A stretch of 64,000 nucleotides of DNA, from positions 3,086,344 through 3,150,343 of the forward strand of contig NZ_LT800497.1 in NCBI RefSeq assembly GCF_900166635.1. Direction: 5' to 3'. The translations under genes were made by a program, and so were the position numbers. The notes beneath the pieces are model-generated. The model had not been told where the DNA came from, made no database searches, and saw nothing but the letters and a program-made list of their open reading frames with translations. The DNA comes from Oceanobacillus timonensis. Its GTDB lineage: Bacteria; Bacillota; Bacilli; Bacillales; Amphibacillaceae. Shown one piece after another: positions 17,898-27,211 of the stretch. The number at the start of each line of letters is the position of its first letter. Position 1 is the stretch's first letter.

Positions 17898-18494
17898 TTA
17901 TGATTTCTTGTTTGCTTCTTTTTTCACTTCATTAGCTGCTTTTTTAGTTTCTTTTTTTACTTCGGCAGCTTTTTTAGTAGCAGTTTCTTCTGCTTCCGCT
18001 TTTTTATCGCCAGCTTCTTTTTTGACGTCTTCTATTTTATCCGAGACGTTATCTTTTACATCAGATGCTTTATCTTTTACATCATCCAGCTTATCTTCAG
18101 CGGTATCTTTCAAATCTTCTGCTTTATCCTGAGCATTATTCAGTTTGTCATCTACGGTGTCTTTTAAATCCGCTGTTTTCTGCTTTACGTTTTCTGTAAG
18201 TTCTTGTGATTTATCAGCAACTGTTTTGGAAAAATCAGAAGTCGCGTCTACAGCTTTCTTCGTTAAATCAGAAGTTGCTGAGTATGCTTTATCTTTTAGT
18301 TCTTCCCCTTTTTCCTGAGCAGCTCCTGCTAATTCTGATGCGCGATTTCTCACTTGAACAGCTCCATCATTAAGATCACCGCGAAGTTCTTTACCAGATT
18401 TAGGTGCAAGCAATAACGCTGTTGCAGCTCCTACAAAACTGCCTACAAGTGTTCCAATAATAAAATCCTTCGTGTTAATTTGATTGTCTGCCAT
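17898..18494 (-). CDS. ytxH: YtxH-like general stress protein with LEA-like tail
   Basis: Protein of 198 residues. The N-terminal part has the YtxH signature: one glycine/alanine-rich membrane segment ending in LLLAPKSGKELR (residues about 10-38). The remaining ~150 residues are almost entirely K, D, E, A, T and V, in repeated blocks such as DKAEDLKDTAEDKLDDVKDK, predicted to be a long amphipathic helix like group 3 LEA proteins. B. subtilis ytxH is a sigma-B/sigma-H stress gene. The start at 18494 follows AGGAGG by 8 bases. It lies 19 bases after ytxG. Confidence 0.85.
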   Translation of the reverse strand: MADNQINTKDFIIGTLVGSFVGAATALLLAPKSGKELRGDLNDGAVQVRNRASELAGAAQEKGEELKDKAYSATSDLTKKAVDATSDFSKTVADKSQELTENVKQKTADLKDTVDDKLNNAQDKAEDLKDTAEDKLDDVKDKASDVKDNVSDKIEDVKKEAGDKKAEAEETATKKAAEVKKETKKAANEVKKEANKKS

Positions 18495-18513
18495 ACTTAT
18501 AACCTCCTGAGAT

Positions 18514-18927
18514 TTAATTAGACTCCTGTTTTCGCTTATTCCAATACTCAAAGAATGAAGCACCCCATTTTACTGCTTGGGCGGCTTTCTCCTGATCCTC
18601 TTTTGAGTGCTTTGAAATAATATTAGATAATTGCTGTAATGACTTATTAAAGTCCTCTACTGTATCACCTATCCCTCTTGCTCCCTGGATTATACCATCG
18701 AGCTGGTTTGATTTTTGTGTTAAATCATCTACCAGGCCTTTTGATTTCTGAACAACCTCCGTTGCTTCTCCAGTGACATCCTTCACTTGATGATCAATCT
18801 TACCTAATGTTTGCAGGACCTCATCCATGGTTTTCTTGGTGTTAAACAATAAAATAACCATATAAATAATTAATATGAGCAAGGCTGCTATAGCAATTCC
18901 CAGCGCACTATAGAGGATAACTTCCAT
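18514..18927 (-). CDS. ytxG: YtxG, DUF948 membrane protein
   Basis: Protein of 137 residues with one N-terminal membrane helix (about 4-28). Next comes a heptad-like helical region (TMDEVLQTLGKIDHQVKDV ... VVQKSKGLVDDLTQK), which is the DUF948 domain. In B. subtilis ytxG is the first gene of the stress operon ytxGHJ; here only ytxG and ytxH are present. The start ATG lies 12 bases after AAAGGAG. The molecular function is unknown; a membrane-bound coiled-coil role is an inference. Confidence 0.88.
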   Translation of the reverse strand: MEVILYSALGIAIAALLILIIYMVILLFNTKKTMDEVLQTLGKIDHQVKDVTGEATEVVQKSKGLVDDLTQKSNQLDGIIQGARGIGDTVEDFNKSLQQLSNIISKHSKEDQEKAAQAVKWGASFFEYWNKRKQESN

Positions 18928-19455
18928 AATCTTATATCACTCCTTTGTATCCATATTCGAGAGAAAGGTTAAATGCTTTTTAAGGGAGAGTATGTACTTT
19001 TAAACAGAGGGTTGTCCAAACATCCTGACATAACATGCTACCAAAATAAAATGTATTGCCTGAGAGCCTAAACACATCTTCATCCTATTTGCATGCGTTT
19101 ATAAACCCTGCCTGTTCGTATTACCCTAAGTTCACCCTGTTTCATAAGCTGAGCACGAACTATAATTTATTCTTACCCTTCCTTTTCTAAGAATAAACCA
19201 CAATTCCCTTAAAAAATTTAATCCGTATTCCTATTGTATCTTATTTTTCTGTTAAAATACAACATCAATCTAAATAAAGGGGAGAAACAAAGAAAGCTCC
19301 TATCATCATTACAGCAATTTTTAGCAATGAAATAATAGCAGCCCCGTGAAACACAACGTTCTTAAACTGTTCGCATTTGATTATTCGTCAAACAGAGAGC
19401 AGCGTTTATGAAGCTTACTGCCCCATCTCCGCTGACCTGCCTGGCAATTTTGAAT
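18928..19455. other. Intergenic region between ytxG and murC
   Basis: About 530 bases with the promoter region of ytxGH at the left end. It holds no gene above the usual size limit. The only coding-like stretch is a short hydrophobic frame at 19265-19354 (minus), listed separately. No RNA motif or repeat shared with the rest of the window was recognised. Confidence 0.5.
19265..19354 (-). pseudogene. Possible remnant of a small hydrophobic protein gene
   Basis: A 29-codon frame beginning (from a GTG) FHGAAIISLLKIAVMMIGAF. There is no ribosome site and an in-frame stop lies a short way upstream. The FHGAA-plus-hydrophobic-helix pattern recalls the 37-residue frame at 31010-31123 (ARIFHGAALIFIVPIIEKTG). 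It may be a decayed relative, but the similarity is short. Confidence 0.2.
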
Positions 19456-19494
19456 GAAAAAAAGCAGTGAACCACTTTTTCACTGCTTTTTTTC
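19456..19494. terminator. Terminator after murC
   Basis: AAAAAAAGCAGTGAA pairs with TTCACTGCTTTTTTT; it lies 5 bases after the murC stop on the minus strand. Confidence 0.9.
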
Positions 19495-19498
19495 CTGC

Positions 19499-20794
19499 TC
19501 AGACAAGCGTTTCTTCATAGGATTTCTGGAACTTTTGAATATCTCCTGCACCCATAAAAATTAGCACACTGTCTTTATACGCTTGTAATACATCTGTATG
19601 TTCCAAATCTAAAATTTCACTTTCAGGAATCAGTTTTTGTAAATCTTCAATTGTTAATTGACCGGATTGTTCACGAGCTGATCCAAAAATATCACATAAA
19701 TACACTTTATCAGCCTGATTTAAACTATCAGCAAATTCCTGTAAAAATGTTTTGGTGCGCGTAAAAGTGTGTGGTTGAAAAATAGCAACCACTTCCTTAT
19801 CCGGGTATTTTTTTCGAGCTGATTCCACTGTCACAGCAATTTCTTTAGGATGATGGGCATAATCATCCACCACTACTTGCGAACCGATGGTTTTCTCCGT
19901 AAAGCGGCGTTTCACTCCTTTAAAAGAGCTTAATTCCTTCATACATTCAACCGGGATACCTTCATAGTGACAAATTGCAATCACAGCAAGTGCATTTAAA
20001 ATGGTATGATCTCCAAATGTAGGGATAAAGAAATGCTCATAATACGTGCTTCGGACATATACATCGAATTCCGTCCCCTGCTCTGTCTCTGCGACATTTT
20101 TTGCTTGAAAATCATTCGTTTCATTAAACCCGTAATAAATAATCGGAACTTTAGTGTGTATACCTTGCAGCTGCTCATCATCGCCACATGCAACAATTCC
20201 TTTTTTCACACGGTCAGACATAGATTGAAAAGCATCTACTACGTCATCCAGGCTGGTAAAATAATCCGGATGATCAAAATCAATATTTGTCATAATCGCA
20301 TAATCCGGCTCATAACTTAGAAAGTGCCGGCGGTATTCACATGCTTCAAACACAAAATATTTACTGTCAACATGTCCACGCCCTGTCCCGTCTCCAATTA
20401 AATAAGAGATTGGATAAGCACTTTCCAAAACATGCGACAATAAACCAGTCGTTGTTGTTTTTCCATGTGCGCCTGTAACAGCAATACTTGTATATTGTTT
20501 TAACCATTCACCTAAAAATTCATGATACCAGTAAAACTTACAGCCCAGTTCTTTTGCTTGTTTTATTTCTTCATGGTCTTCTGAAAAAGCATTTCCTGCT
20601 ATAATTGTGTAATTTGATTGAATATTCTCTTTTGAGAAAGATAGAATAGGAATATTTTTTTCTTCTAATGCAATTTGTGTGAAGATACGGTTATCAATAT
20701 CTGAACCCTGCACCCTCTCACCGGAATCATAAAGAATTTGTGCCAGTGCACTCATTCCTGTTCCTTTAATACCTATAAAATGGTAAGTTGTCAT
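19499..20794 (-). CDS. murC: UDP-N-acetylmuramate--L-alanine ligase
   Basis: Mur ligase of 431 residues from the start at 20794 ([19 protein letters not shown]), chosen because GGAGG lies 8 bases upstream. The N-terminal Rossmann domain begins with [11 protein letters not shown]. The ATP-binding P-loop is [12 protein letters not shown] at about residue 107-118, and the C-terminal domain contains [10 protein letters not shown]. It adds L-Ala to UDP-MurNAc, the first peptide step in peptidoglycan synthesis. The pairing with sftA upstream is conserved in Bacillus, but here the genes are 405 bases apart. Confidence 0.97.
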   Translation of the reverse strand: MTTYHFIGIKGTGMSALAQILYDSGERVQGSDIDNRIFTQIALEEKNIPILSFSKENIQSNYTIIAGNAFSEDHEEIKQAKELGCKFYWYHEFLGEWLKQYTSIAVTGAHGKTTTTGLLSHVLESAYPISYLIGDGTGRGHVDSKYFVFEACEYRRHFLSYEPDYAIMTNIDFDHPDYFTSLDDVVDAFQSMSDRVKKGIVACGDDEQLQGIHTKVPIIYYGFNETNDFQAKNVAETEQGTEFDVYVRSTYYEHFFIPTFGDHTILNALAVIAICHYEGIPVECMKELSSFKGVKRRFTEKTIGSQVVVDDYAHHPKEIAVTVESARKKYPDKEVVAIFQPHTFTRTKTFLQEFADSLNQADKVYLCDIFGSAREQSGQLTIEDLQKLIPESEILDLEHTDVLQAYKDSVLIFMGAGDIQKFQKSYEETLV

Positions 20795-21187
20795 AAAACG
20801 AACCTCCAACGTTTTTTCATCTATTCATTTTTACGTTATTTTATCTGTCATCAGCGTCATTGCATTCCAAATAATTGGTGCAAAGCCGTTCAGTGGATTA
20901 TAACAAATAAATAACTTATTTTAAAGCAAAATTTATAATTTCAACGTTTTTGTAAGTAAATTCAAGTTTAATTGAATATATTTAAAAAAATGTCCATTTC
21001 TGTACAGTTAAAGCGCCTATACCCCATTCTATACAGAATATGTATCATATGTGCTTTTGCCTTAAATTTTCTTTCCTTCTTTGGAAAGCTCCTTTTATAT
21101 TTTAGTAACTTTCAGGAATTATAGCAACTCTTTTAGCTTCATATATGTTTAAAAAGTTGCCTGTCCCCTATTATTCCACACCATAAA
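20795..21187. other. A+T-rich intergenic region between sftA and murC
   Basis: About 390 bases, very A+T-rich. It should hold the murC promoter, but no convincing -35/-10 pair, riboswitch or repeat was recognised, and no gene-like frame is present. Confidence 0.4.
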
Positions 21188-21217
21188 ACGAGAGACAGCT
21201 TACATACTGTCTCTCTG
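21187..21217 (-). terminator. Terminator overlapping the end of sftA
   Basis: AGAGACAG and CTGTCTCT pair around an 8-base loop that contains the sftA stop codon; a short T-rich stretch (CGTTTTAT) follows on the minus strand. Confidence 0.7.
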
Positions 21218-23812
21218 CGCTTTTGTAATTAATACTTCCCGCGCCCGGCTGCCATTCTGCCCCGAGATAATCCCCCTTTGTTCCAGAGAGTCAATTAATC
21301 TCGCTGCTCGATTATAGCCTATCTTAAAATGTCTTTGTAAAGAAGATGTACTTGCACTATTTTGATCCAGTACAAATTCGATAGCATCTTCCAAGAGATT
21401 GTCTTCCTCTTCATCTACTTGTATCTGTTCTAATAAGTCCTCCTGTTCAAACAGATATTGCGGCTCGGCCATTGACTTCGCATAATTTGCAACACGCTCT
21501 ATTTCTTCATCAGAAACAAACGGTCCCTGCAGACGGACACTTTTCCCGGCCCCATTTTCGATAAGGAGCATATCTCCCCTGCCGAGTAATTTTTCTGCAC
21601 CGCTGGAATCAATAATGGTACGCGAATCAACTTGAGAAGACACACTGAACGCAATTCTTGTAGGAATGTTCGCTTTAATCAAACCAGTGATGACATCCAC
21701 AGATGGACGCTGTGTTGCCAGCAGAAGATGAATACCACATGCTCTGGCTTTTTGGGCAATTCTGCTGATAGCATCTTCCACATCTTGCGGAGACATCATC
21801 ATCAAATCTGCTAACTCGTCAATGACAATCACGATATATGGCATTTTTTTATCTTTCCTGCCTTCTCGCAGCATTTTCTGATTGTATTTCCCTATGTCTC
21901 TGACACCTTCATTGACAAAACGGTCATAACGGTCTTCCATTTCTGCTACAGCCCATTTTAGACTTTGCGTAGCAGCTTTCACGTCTGTGATTACAGGTGA
22001 AACAAGGTGCGGGATACCGTTATATGGAGCGAGTTCAACCATTTTAGGATCAATTAAAAGAATCCTGACATCTTCGTGACTGGCATTGTAAATTAAGCTC
22101 ACTAAAATCGTATTAATACAGACACTCTTTCCAGATCCGGTAGCCCCAGCGATTAAACCATGCGGCATTTTATTAATATCGATTACTTTTGGCATTCCTT
22201 CGATAGTGAGTCCGAGAGCTACATTTAAAGAAGAGCTGCTGTCTTTAAAATCATCCGATTCAATAATGCGCTGAAGCCCTACCATTTCCGGATGGCGATT
22301 GGGAACCTCGATGCCTACCGTGTTTTTCCCTGGAATCGGCGCCTCAATGCGGATATCCTCCGCTGACATATTCAGTTTAAGATCATCAGCTAAGTTTTTA
22401 ATTTTACTGACTTTCACTCCCATTTCCGGATGTACTTCAAAGCGCGTTACAGATGGCCCTTGTGTTGCTTTTACCACTTTTGCTTTTACCTGGAAATGCT
22501 TTAATGTCTCCTCCAGTAAATCTTGCTGTTCTTGCAGCCACTCTTCATCCTCTTCTGTTGACTTAGTGACCGGGTCGTTTAATAAGTGCAGAGGAACCTC
22601 TTTGGATTGCGGTTCATCCACCGTAGCTGCCGTTTCCAAAGAAGTGATTTCTGCTGCTTGTTTTTCGGCATATTTTTCGTTTATTCTTTCCTCAGCTTTA
22701 CGCTGCTCGTCTTCACGTTTTTCATGTGCTTGCTGCAATCGTTGGAGTGTTGTTTCTCTTTTTTGCTGCTCTTGTAAATTTTTCTTATCACGTGGCGTCA
22801 TCATGACATTAAAAGCTGTCGTCTTGTTGTTTTTTTTAGTATTATCTTGATTTTGTCTTCCAGTTGTAGTGTGAATGGGATTTCTTTTTTCCGTTATATT
22901 CTCTTTTTCCTGTTCTTCCGGTTCCTGTTTTTCCGGCTCTGAAGGTGTTTCTTGTGCCGGGACTTCCTCTCTTCCTGGTGCTTCTGTTGTACGATCGTTA
23001 TCCTGTTGTATTTCTTCGGGCTGTTCGAATATCGTTTCTTCCTGTAATAATCTCTCTTCTGAAGAAGCATCCTTCTGATTATCTGATGTATCTTCCGATT
23101 CGGATACATCTGTTTCATCCTCTTCAGAACAATCATTTTCGGTATCATCCGGTGTCAGCCTGGATACCTCTTCCTTCTCCCTTAACAGGGATGCAGATGA
23201 AATCATCGTATCTTCCAGACTGCTTGCAGCTTCTTTATCTTTTGAATCGGTTGTTTCTTTTCTTTGATATGCTGGTACATCATCTATTATTTTTGACTTT
23301 CTCGGCTGAAAACCGTAAATCGGAGAAGGTACCTCCGTAGGTTGGAAAGGAACATCCGGATTTTTCTTGTATACCTTTCTGCCCTCGTTATTGACTTCGT
23401 GTGATGTACTTCGGTTATGATTCGTTTGACGATATGACGTTGTTTTTCTTTTTTGATTTGGTAATGGGTGATGTGTTTCCGGCTTTTTATCAGCCGCTGT
23501 TTCTCTTCTGTCGTTAGTTTCTCTATTCGTTCGTCTGTTTCTGCGTTCACTTACCGTGTCTTGGTTTCTTCTTTTATAGCTTGGCTGGTTATCGATTGTG
23601 GTTTCTTTCTTTTGATCAGCAGTATCTGGAATTACCGGAAACTTAAATGATCGTCCGGAAGGATAATGGTATGTCACTTTCGCCTGTATATTCGATTGTT
23701 TTTCATCGTTTTCCTTTTCAAACGTAACAGGTTCTTCCTCTACCTCTATTTCTACTTCTTTTGTAAATATGTTTTTGAGCCGTTCTTTCCATTGCTCCCA
23801 CCACATATGCAT
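21200..23812 (-). CDS. sftA: DNA translocase SftA (soluble FtsK/SpoIIIE family)
   Basis: Protein of 870 residues. It lacks the N-terminal membrane helices of SpoIIIE and FtsK, as expected for SftA (YtpT). Residues about 30-400 are a hydrophilic, low-complexity linker rich in E, Q, K, T and R. The motor follows: Walker A AGATGSGKSV near 556-565 and Walker B VIVIDELADLMMM. A C-terminal gamma winged helix (IGYNRAARLIDSLEQRGIIS) would read orienting DNA sequences. It moves DNA away from the closing septum. Gene order next to ytpR and murC fits B. subtilis. The ATG lies 9 bases after AAGGA. Confidence 0.93.
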   Translation of the reverse strand: MHMWWEQWKERLKNIFTKEVEIEVEEEPVTFEKENDEKQSNIQAKVTYHYPSGRSFKFPVIPDTADQKKETTIDNQPSYKRRNQDTVSERRNRRTNRETNDRRETAADKKPETHHPLPNQKRKTTSYRQTNHNRSTSHEVNNEGRKVYKKNPDVPFQPTEVPSPIYGFQPRKSKIIDDVPAYQRKETTDSKDKEAASSLEDTMISSASLLREKEEVSRLTPDDTENDCSEEDETDVSESEDTSDNQKDASSEERLLQEETIFEQPEEIQQDNDRTTEAPGREEVPAQETPSEPEKQEPEEQEKENITEKRNPIHTTTGRQNQDNTKKNNKTTAFNVMMTPRDKKNLQEQQKRETTLQRLQQAHEKREDEQRKAEERINEKYAEKQAAEITSLETAATVDEPQSKEVPLHLLNDPVTKSTEEDEEWLQEQQDLLEETLKHFQVKAKVVKATQGPSVTRFEVHPEMGVKVSKIKNLADDLKLNMSAEDIRIEAPIPGKNTVGIEVPNRHPEMVGLQRIIESDDFKDSSSSLNVALGLTIEGMPKVIDINKMPHGLIAGATGSGKSVCINTILVSLIYNASHEDVRILLIDPKMVELAPYNGIPHLVSPVITDVKAATQSLKWAVAEMEDRYDRFVNEGVRDIGKYNQKMLREGRKDKKMPYIVIVIDELADLMMMSPQDVEDAISRIAQKARACGIHLLLATQRPSVDVITGLIKANIPTRIAFSVSSQVDSRTIIDSSGAEKLLGRGDMLLIENGAGKSVRLQGPFVSDEEIERVANYAKSMAEPQYLFEQEDLLEQIQVDEEEDNLLEDAIEFVLDQNSASTSSLQRHFKIGYNRAARLIDSLEQRGIISGQNGSRAREVLITKAQRDSM

Positions 23813-23910
23813 TCACTCATTTCCTTAATTGTTCATACTGTTCATTTTAGCAGTTTTTTACGGGGATTTACATGATTACTGCAATAAATTTTCTTGCTTC
23901 TTTTTCTGTT

Positions 23911-23941
23911 AAAAAATCCCCTGCTCTCACAAGGGATTTGA
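23911..23941 (-). terminator. Terminator of the ytpPQR operon
   Basis: On the minus strand AAATCCC pairs with GGGATTT around a 12-base loop, followed by TTTTAAC. Confidence 0.75.
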
Positions 23942-23945
23942 AAAG

Positions 23946-24551
23946 TTAAAATGTAAATTCTTCACCAATTTGGTACGTGTCCTCTAATACATAAATGCCT
24001 TTTTCTTTCGGGGCATCAGGCAAACCAAGCTCTTTTTGAGAACAAACCATTCCATTGGAAGGCACACCTCTTAGTTCAGATGCTTTGATTTTCATTCCAG
24101 ACGGCATGGTTGCCCCTACTTTTGCTACAACGACCTTTTGGCCTTCATCAATATTTGGAGCGCCACAAACAATTTGTAAGGTTTCTTCTCCAACATCGAT
24201 TTGACATACACTTAATTTATCTGCATTTTCATGAGGCTGTTTTGACTTTACAAATCCTACTACAAATTTCGGACGTAAATCAAATTCAAGGGGGTCATCT
24301 ATTCCATTTTTATGAAACAGCGTACGAATTTCTGCTAAGAAGGCTTCTGTTAAAGGAATCGCGCCATTTTTTCCATCTAAATGAAAATATTGAGAAGCAT
24401 GAAAAATATTATAACCAAGCACTTCTCCATCCGTTGACATTATTTTTGTAATATCATGATGGTTTTCTTCCTTCAGCTCATAACGATTTCCTTCTTTAAT
24501 TGGGAGAACCAATACATCCCCAATACCTTGACGGTTATAAAAAACATCCAT
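23946..24551 (-). CDS. ytpR: YtpR, tRNA-binding-domain protein
   Basis: Protein of 201 residues, matching B. subtilis YtpR. The C-terminal half is an EMAP/Trbp111-type OB-fold tRNA-binding domain, the same fold as the N-terminus of PheT ([20 protein letters not shown] ... [18 protein letters not shown] ... [19 protein letters not shown]). The N-terminal ~90 residues are specific to the family. It may act on tRNA or as a free-standing editing or chaperone module; the role is unproven. The ATG at 24551 lies 8 bases after AGGAG and is preferred to the GTG three codons earlier. It is the last gene of ytpPQR, 11 bases after ytpQ. Confidence 0.88.
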   Translation of the reverse strand: MDVFYNRQGIGDVLVLPIKEGNRYELKEENHHDITKIMSTDGEVLGYNIFHASQYFHLDGKNGAIPLTEAFLAEIRTLFHKNGIDDPLEFDLRPKFVVGFVKSKQPHENADKLSVCQIDVGEETLQIVCGAPNIDEGQKVVVAKVGATMPSGMKIKASELRGVPSNGMVCSQKELGLPDAPKEKGIYVLEDTYQIGEEFTF

Positions 24552-24562
24552 CTCTTTCACTC

Positions 24563-25372
24563 CTATTTTTTCTCAGGTCTGTTTTTTGCCAATATAAATA
24601 CCGGCTCTAATTTTTTATTTTCATAAACAAAAGGCAATGAAGTAATCGGGATTCTTCCATCCGCAAAAAATTTCATCGTCATTTGTGCTAAAATATCATA
24701 TCCTGCTTTATTTTGGATATCCCCTAAAATAAGGACGTCCTGATGCGGCACTGCAACGGTTAATTCCCCTTTTGCATTGGCAAGCTTTTCTTCTAAAAAG
24801 GCTTCGTTAAGAATACGACTTGCATCATAACCATCCTGTGTTGCTAAGAAATAGAAATCGTTACCGGCAACCTGGTCCATTTTCGGTTCGTAAGTCAAGG
24901 AGCGGATATTAAATGTTGCTATTTCATCCAATCTTTCCTTAGACCAATCCTCTTCCTCCAACAATTCCTCATCGATTAAGCGATAGGATTTTCCTAAATC
25001 AAGCGCATAGAAAACGCGGGTTTCTGCAGTATGATCTTTATAAATTAATTGTTTTCCAGCTTTGGTTTCTGTCGGAAAAGAAGGGGAGCGCAGTACAGGA
25101 AAGATTTGTTTCTCCATTCCCTTTAAATGCTGCGTTTGGTTCATAATTTTCAAAGCTTCATTCACATGCTCCACAATTTCATCGACAGCTTCTTTGCCCC
25201 GCTCATTATATTTTGCAATTAAATTGGGCAAAGAAATTGTCATTCCTTTTTTCGTATCTTTCCATTCAATCCGTACAGCGTCATCGTCCCGCTTGTACAC
25301 GACACGATAATCAGGATTGTTTAATTCGTCCTCCAGCAGGCGCTTCATCTGGATGCTCGTCATTTTTGCCAT
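24563..25372 (-). CDS. ytpQ: YtpQ, DUF1444 protein
   Basis: Protein of 269 residues without signal peptide or membrane segment, matching the DUF1444/YtpQ family in length and position. Conserved-looking blocks include [33 protein letters not shown] and [12 protein letters not shown]. The function is unknown. The start follows AAGGAGG by 7 bases. It is 16 bases after ytpP and 11 before ytpR, so the three genes form one operon. Confidence 0.88.
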   Translation of the reverse strand: MAKMTSIQMKRLLEDELNNPDYRVVYKRDDDAVRIEWKDTKKGMTISLPNLIAKYNERGKEAVDEIVEHVNEALKIMNQTQHLKGMEKQIFPVLRSPSFPTETKAGKQLIYKDHTAETRVFYALDLGKSYRLIDEELLEEEDWSKERLDEIATFNIRSLTYEPKMDQVAGNDFYFLATQDGYDASRILNEAFLEEKLANAKGELTVAVPHQDVLILGDIQNKAGYDILAQMTMKFFADGRIPITSLPFVYENKKLEPVFILAKNRPEKK

Positions 25373-25388
25373 ACAGGTGCCTCCTTAC

Positions 25389-25712
25389 TTATTTCGCAAG
25401 CCCGTCTAAAAAGGATTCGATTTCTTCTTGTGTTTTTCTATCTTTGCTCACAAATCTGCCGAGTTCTTCGCCGTTTTCAAACGCCAGAAAGCTTGGTATA
25501 CCAAAGATATCATATTCCTGGCATAGTTCGATAAAGTTGTCCCGATTTACTTCAACAAAATCAAATTGCGTATATTTCGCTTCAATGTCAGGCAGTACCG
25601 GCTCAATTACACGACAATCCGGGCACCATCCAGCGGTAAATAAAAAGACAACAGGCCCTTCTTGCATATACGTATTAAATGCTTCTGTATTTTGTAATTC
25701 TTTCATTTTCAT
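25389..25712 (-). CDS. ytpP: Thioredoxin-like protein YtpP
   Basis: Protein of 107 residues with a thioredoxin fold. The redox motif is TAGWCPDCR (CPDC in place of the thioredoxin CGPC), and the cis-proline loop is FGIPSFLAFENGEELGRF. In Firmicutes YtpP-type proteins have been linked to bacillithiol-dependent redox chemistry; that role is known for relatives only. Two ATG starts, at 25712 and 25706, follow AAAGGG; I chose the first because it gives the usual length. It heads the ytpPQR operon. Confidence 0.88.
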   Translation of the reverse strand: MKMKELQNTEAFNTYMQEGPVVFLFTAGWCPDCRVIEPVLPDIEAKYTQFDFVEVNRDNFIELCQEYDIFGIPSFLAFENGEELGRFVSKDRKTQEEIESFLDGLAK

Positions 25713-25833
25713 ACACCCTTTCTCTTCCTCTATCATAGCGTGTTGCGCATTTTCTTTCAATCCTGCCACCTTGGTTGAAGCATTTTAAGCACCAGTTTAC
25801 ATGATTCCTCAAAGTAAGTCTTTATTATCATAA

Positions 25834-26087
25834 CTCAACTTTCGCATCCAAAAATAAGCATATAACCCTTGCTGTTCCAGGATGAACATGCTTGCTTTTC
25901 GTTAAATCATCCTTCGTTTTTTGAACAGGATATGGTGTGTAGCTTCTGCTCCGGCCAACCACTACGCTTTCCGACGTAGCGGTTGCCTTACACTTTACCT
26001 TCTATTCTTTGTCAACAGCTGTATGGAAGAAATAATCAACCCCTGTTTCGATGGAATGGAAGTTACTTTTAAGGTGCGAAAGTTGAG
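25834..26087. repeat. Family A MITE-like element, copy A2 (compact, 254 bp)
   Basis: The cleanest copy of the family. The left end is CTCAACTTTCGCATC (25834-25848) and the right end GGTGCGAAAGTTGAG (26073-26087), inverse copies with one mismatch. A perfect 6-bp direct repeat TCATAA flanks it (25828-25833 and 26088-26093). The middle has a short fold-back, GGCCAACCACTACG against CGTAGCGGTTGCC. Shared sub-sequences with A1 and A3 are AAGCATATAACCCTTGC after the left end and CAACCCCTGTTTCGATGG before the right end. It has no coding frame of note and separates ytpP from ytoQ. Confidence 0.88.
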
Positions 26088-26200
26088 TCATAACCAAACG
26101 TCTGTCATCCAAAAACAATCATGGATACAACAATCAAATGACTTAACAAGATGAAGAAAAACATTTATATTAAAAATAACATTGATTGGGAGGGATTGGA

Positions 26201-26641
26201 ATGAATTTAACTGTTTATTTAGCTGGACAAATTCATGATAATTGGAGGGACGAAGTAAAAAAGCTTGCTGAAGAAAAAAAGCTGCCCCTGACATTTGTTT
26301 CTCCGCAAACAAATCATGATCGTTCCGATGATATTGGCGAGGCGATTTTAGGAAAACAACCTGGAAATTTTTATCGTGATGATGCTGCTTCCAGTGTCAA
26401 TAACTTTCGAACACAGGTATTGATGCAAAAATCCGATATTGTGATTGCTCTATTTGGAGAAGAATATAAACAATGGAATACAGCGATGGATGCAAGCACA
26501 GCCATTGCTTTAGGAAAACCAACAATTATTATTCGTCCGGAAAAATTAATTCATCCGTTAAAAGAACTTTCCAACAAAGCAAATATTACCGTGGAATCTG
26601 TAGAACAGGCATTGGATGTTATCGGATATATTTATGAATGA
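26201..26641 (+). CDS. ytoQ: YtoQ family protein
   Basis: Protein of 146 residues of the YtoQ family, which has a nucleoside 2-deoxyribosyltransferase-like Rossmann fold. Conserved blocks are NLTVYLAGQIHDNWRDEV, FVSPQTNHDRSDDIGE and NTAMDASTAIALGKPTIIIR. The enzymatic activity is not established. The ATG at 26201 is preceded by GGGAGGGATTGG and is preferred over an upstream TTG. It faces the ytoP operon across a shared terminator. Family A element A2 ends 113 bases upstream, so its promoter must lie in the element's right edge or in the short gap after it. Confidence 0.88.
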   Translation: MNLTVYLAGQIHDNWRDEVKKLAEEKKLPLTFVSPQTNHDRSDDIGEAILGKQPGNFYRDDAASSVNNFRTQVLMQKSDIVIALFGEEYKQWNTAMDASTAIALGKPTIIIRPEKLIHPLKELSNKANITVESVEQALDVIGYIYE

Positions 26642-26651
26642 TGATTTCAAA

Positions 26652-26684
26652 ACAAAAAACAGGCATAGAAGCCTGTTTTTTGTT
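26652..26684. terminator. Bidirectional terminator between ytoQ and the DUF84 gene
   Basis: CAAAAAACAGGC pairs with GCCTGTTTTTTG around a five-base loop (ATAGA), with A and T runs on both strands. Confidence 0.9.
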
Positions 26685-26691
26685 TCGTTAC

Positions 26692-27207
26692 TTAATAATT
26701 AAAATTCGCAAAGTCGTATTGCCCTTTCAAAAGCTGCACAACATGTGTAAACATATTTTCTCTGGATACAAGGTTATTGGTAAAGATACCAATCGCACCT
26801 TCCTGACTGCGAACATTTTCTTTTTTTGTATATTCATCCATCACAACGCTTAACTCTCCAGCTGTTTGAAGTCCATCTTCAATTTCTTTAGGAAGGGCTA
26901 TTCTTGCTCCGCTGGCTGTGTACAGTTTACCATCTTCCGTTGCCAGTGCGCCCCAGTTACAGAGAAATAATGTATCGCCGACATACATTACCCCTCCTTC
27001 CAAACCAATCCCGATTCCGTCAGCACTGCTTGCGGCACAGGCCTTTGCACGATTCATCGCACCAAGCTGTGTTTCTTCATCCGAAAAAGGCTGCGCAGAA
27101 ACACCCGAAGGCACCTGAAGTGACCTCACTTCAAAATCATGATAGATATTTTTTACAGCTGCTATTTTGGTCGGGTTTTCCGAGCCGATTGTAATCCGTT
27201 TTTCCAT
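26692..27207 (-). CDS. DUF84 inosine/xanthosine triphosphatase
   Basis: Protein of 171 residues of the DUF84 (YjjX-like) family. It has the nucleotide-entry segment ITIGSENPTKIAAVKNIY and the metal site region GIGLEGGVMYVGD. Relatives hydrolyse ITP/XTP and so clean the nucleotide pool; the exact substrate is not proven for Bacillus members. The ATG at 27207 sits 4 bases after the ytoP stop, with AAGGG overlapping the end of ytoP, so the two are translationally coupled. The reading frame extends upstream but without a ribosome site. Confidence 0.85.
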   Translation of the reverse strand: MEKRITIGSENPTKIAAVKNIYHDFEVRSLQVPSGVSAQPFSDEETQLGAMNRAKACAASSADGIGIGLEGGVMYVGDTLFLCNWGALATEDGKLYTASGARIALPKEIEDGLQTAGELSVVMDEYTKKENVRSQEGAIGIFTNNLVSRENMFTHVVQLLKGQYDFANFNY

Positions 27208-27211
27208 CCTG

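Noticed and set aside
17782..18132. 116-codon plus-strand frame across the end of ytxH
   Set aside because: It is the complement of the repetitive ytxH tail and runs through a terminator.
22299..22850. 183-codon frame opposite sftA, rich in Ser, Cys and Phe
   Set aside because: It is the complement of the acidic linker codons of sftA and has no ribosome site; typical antisense shadow.
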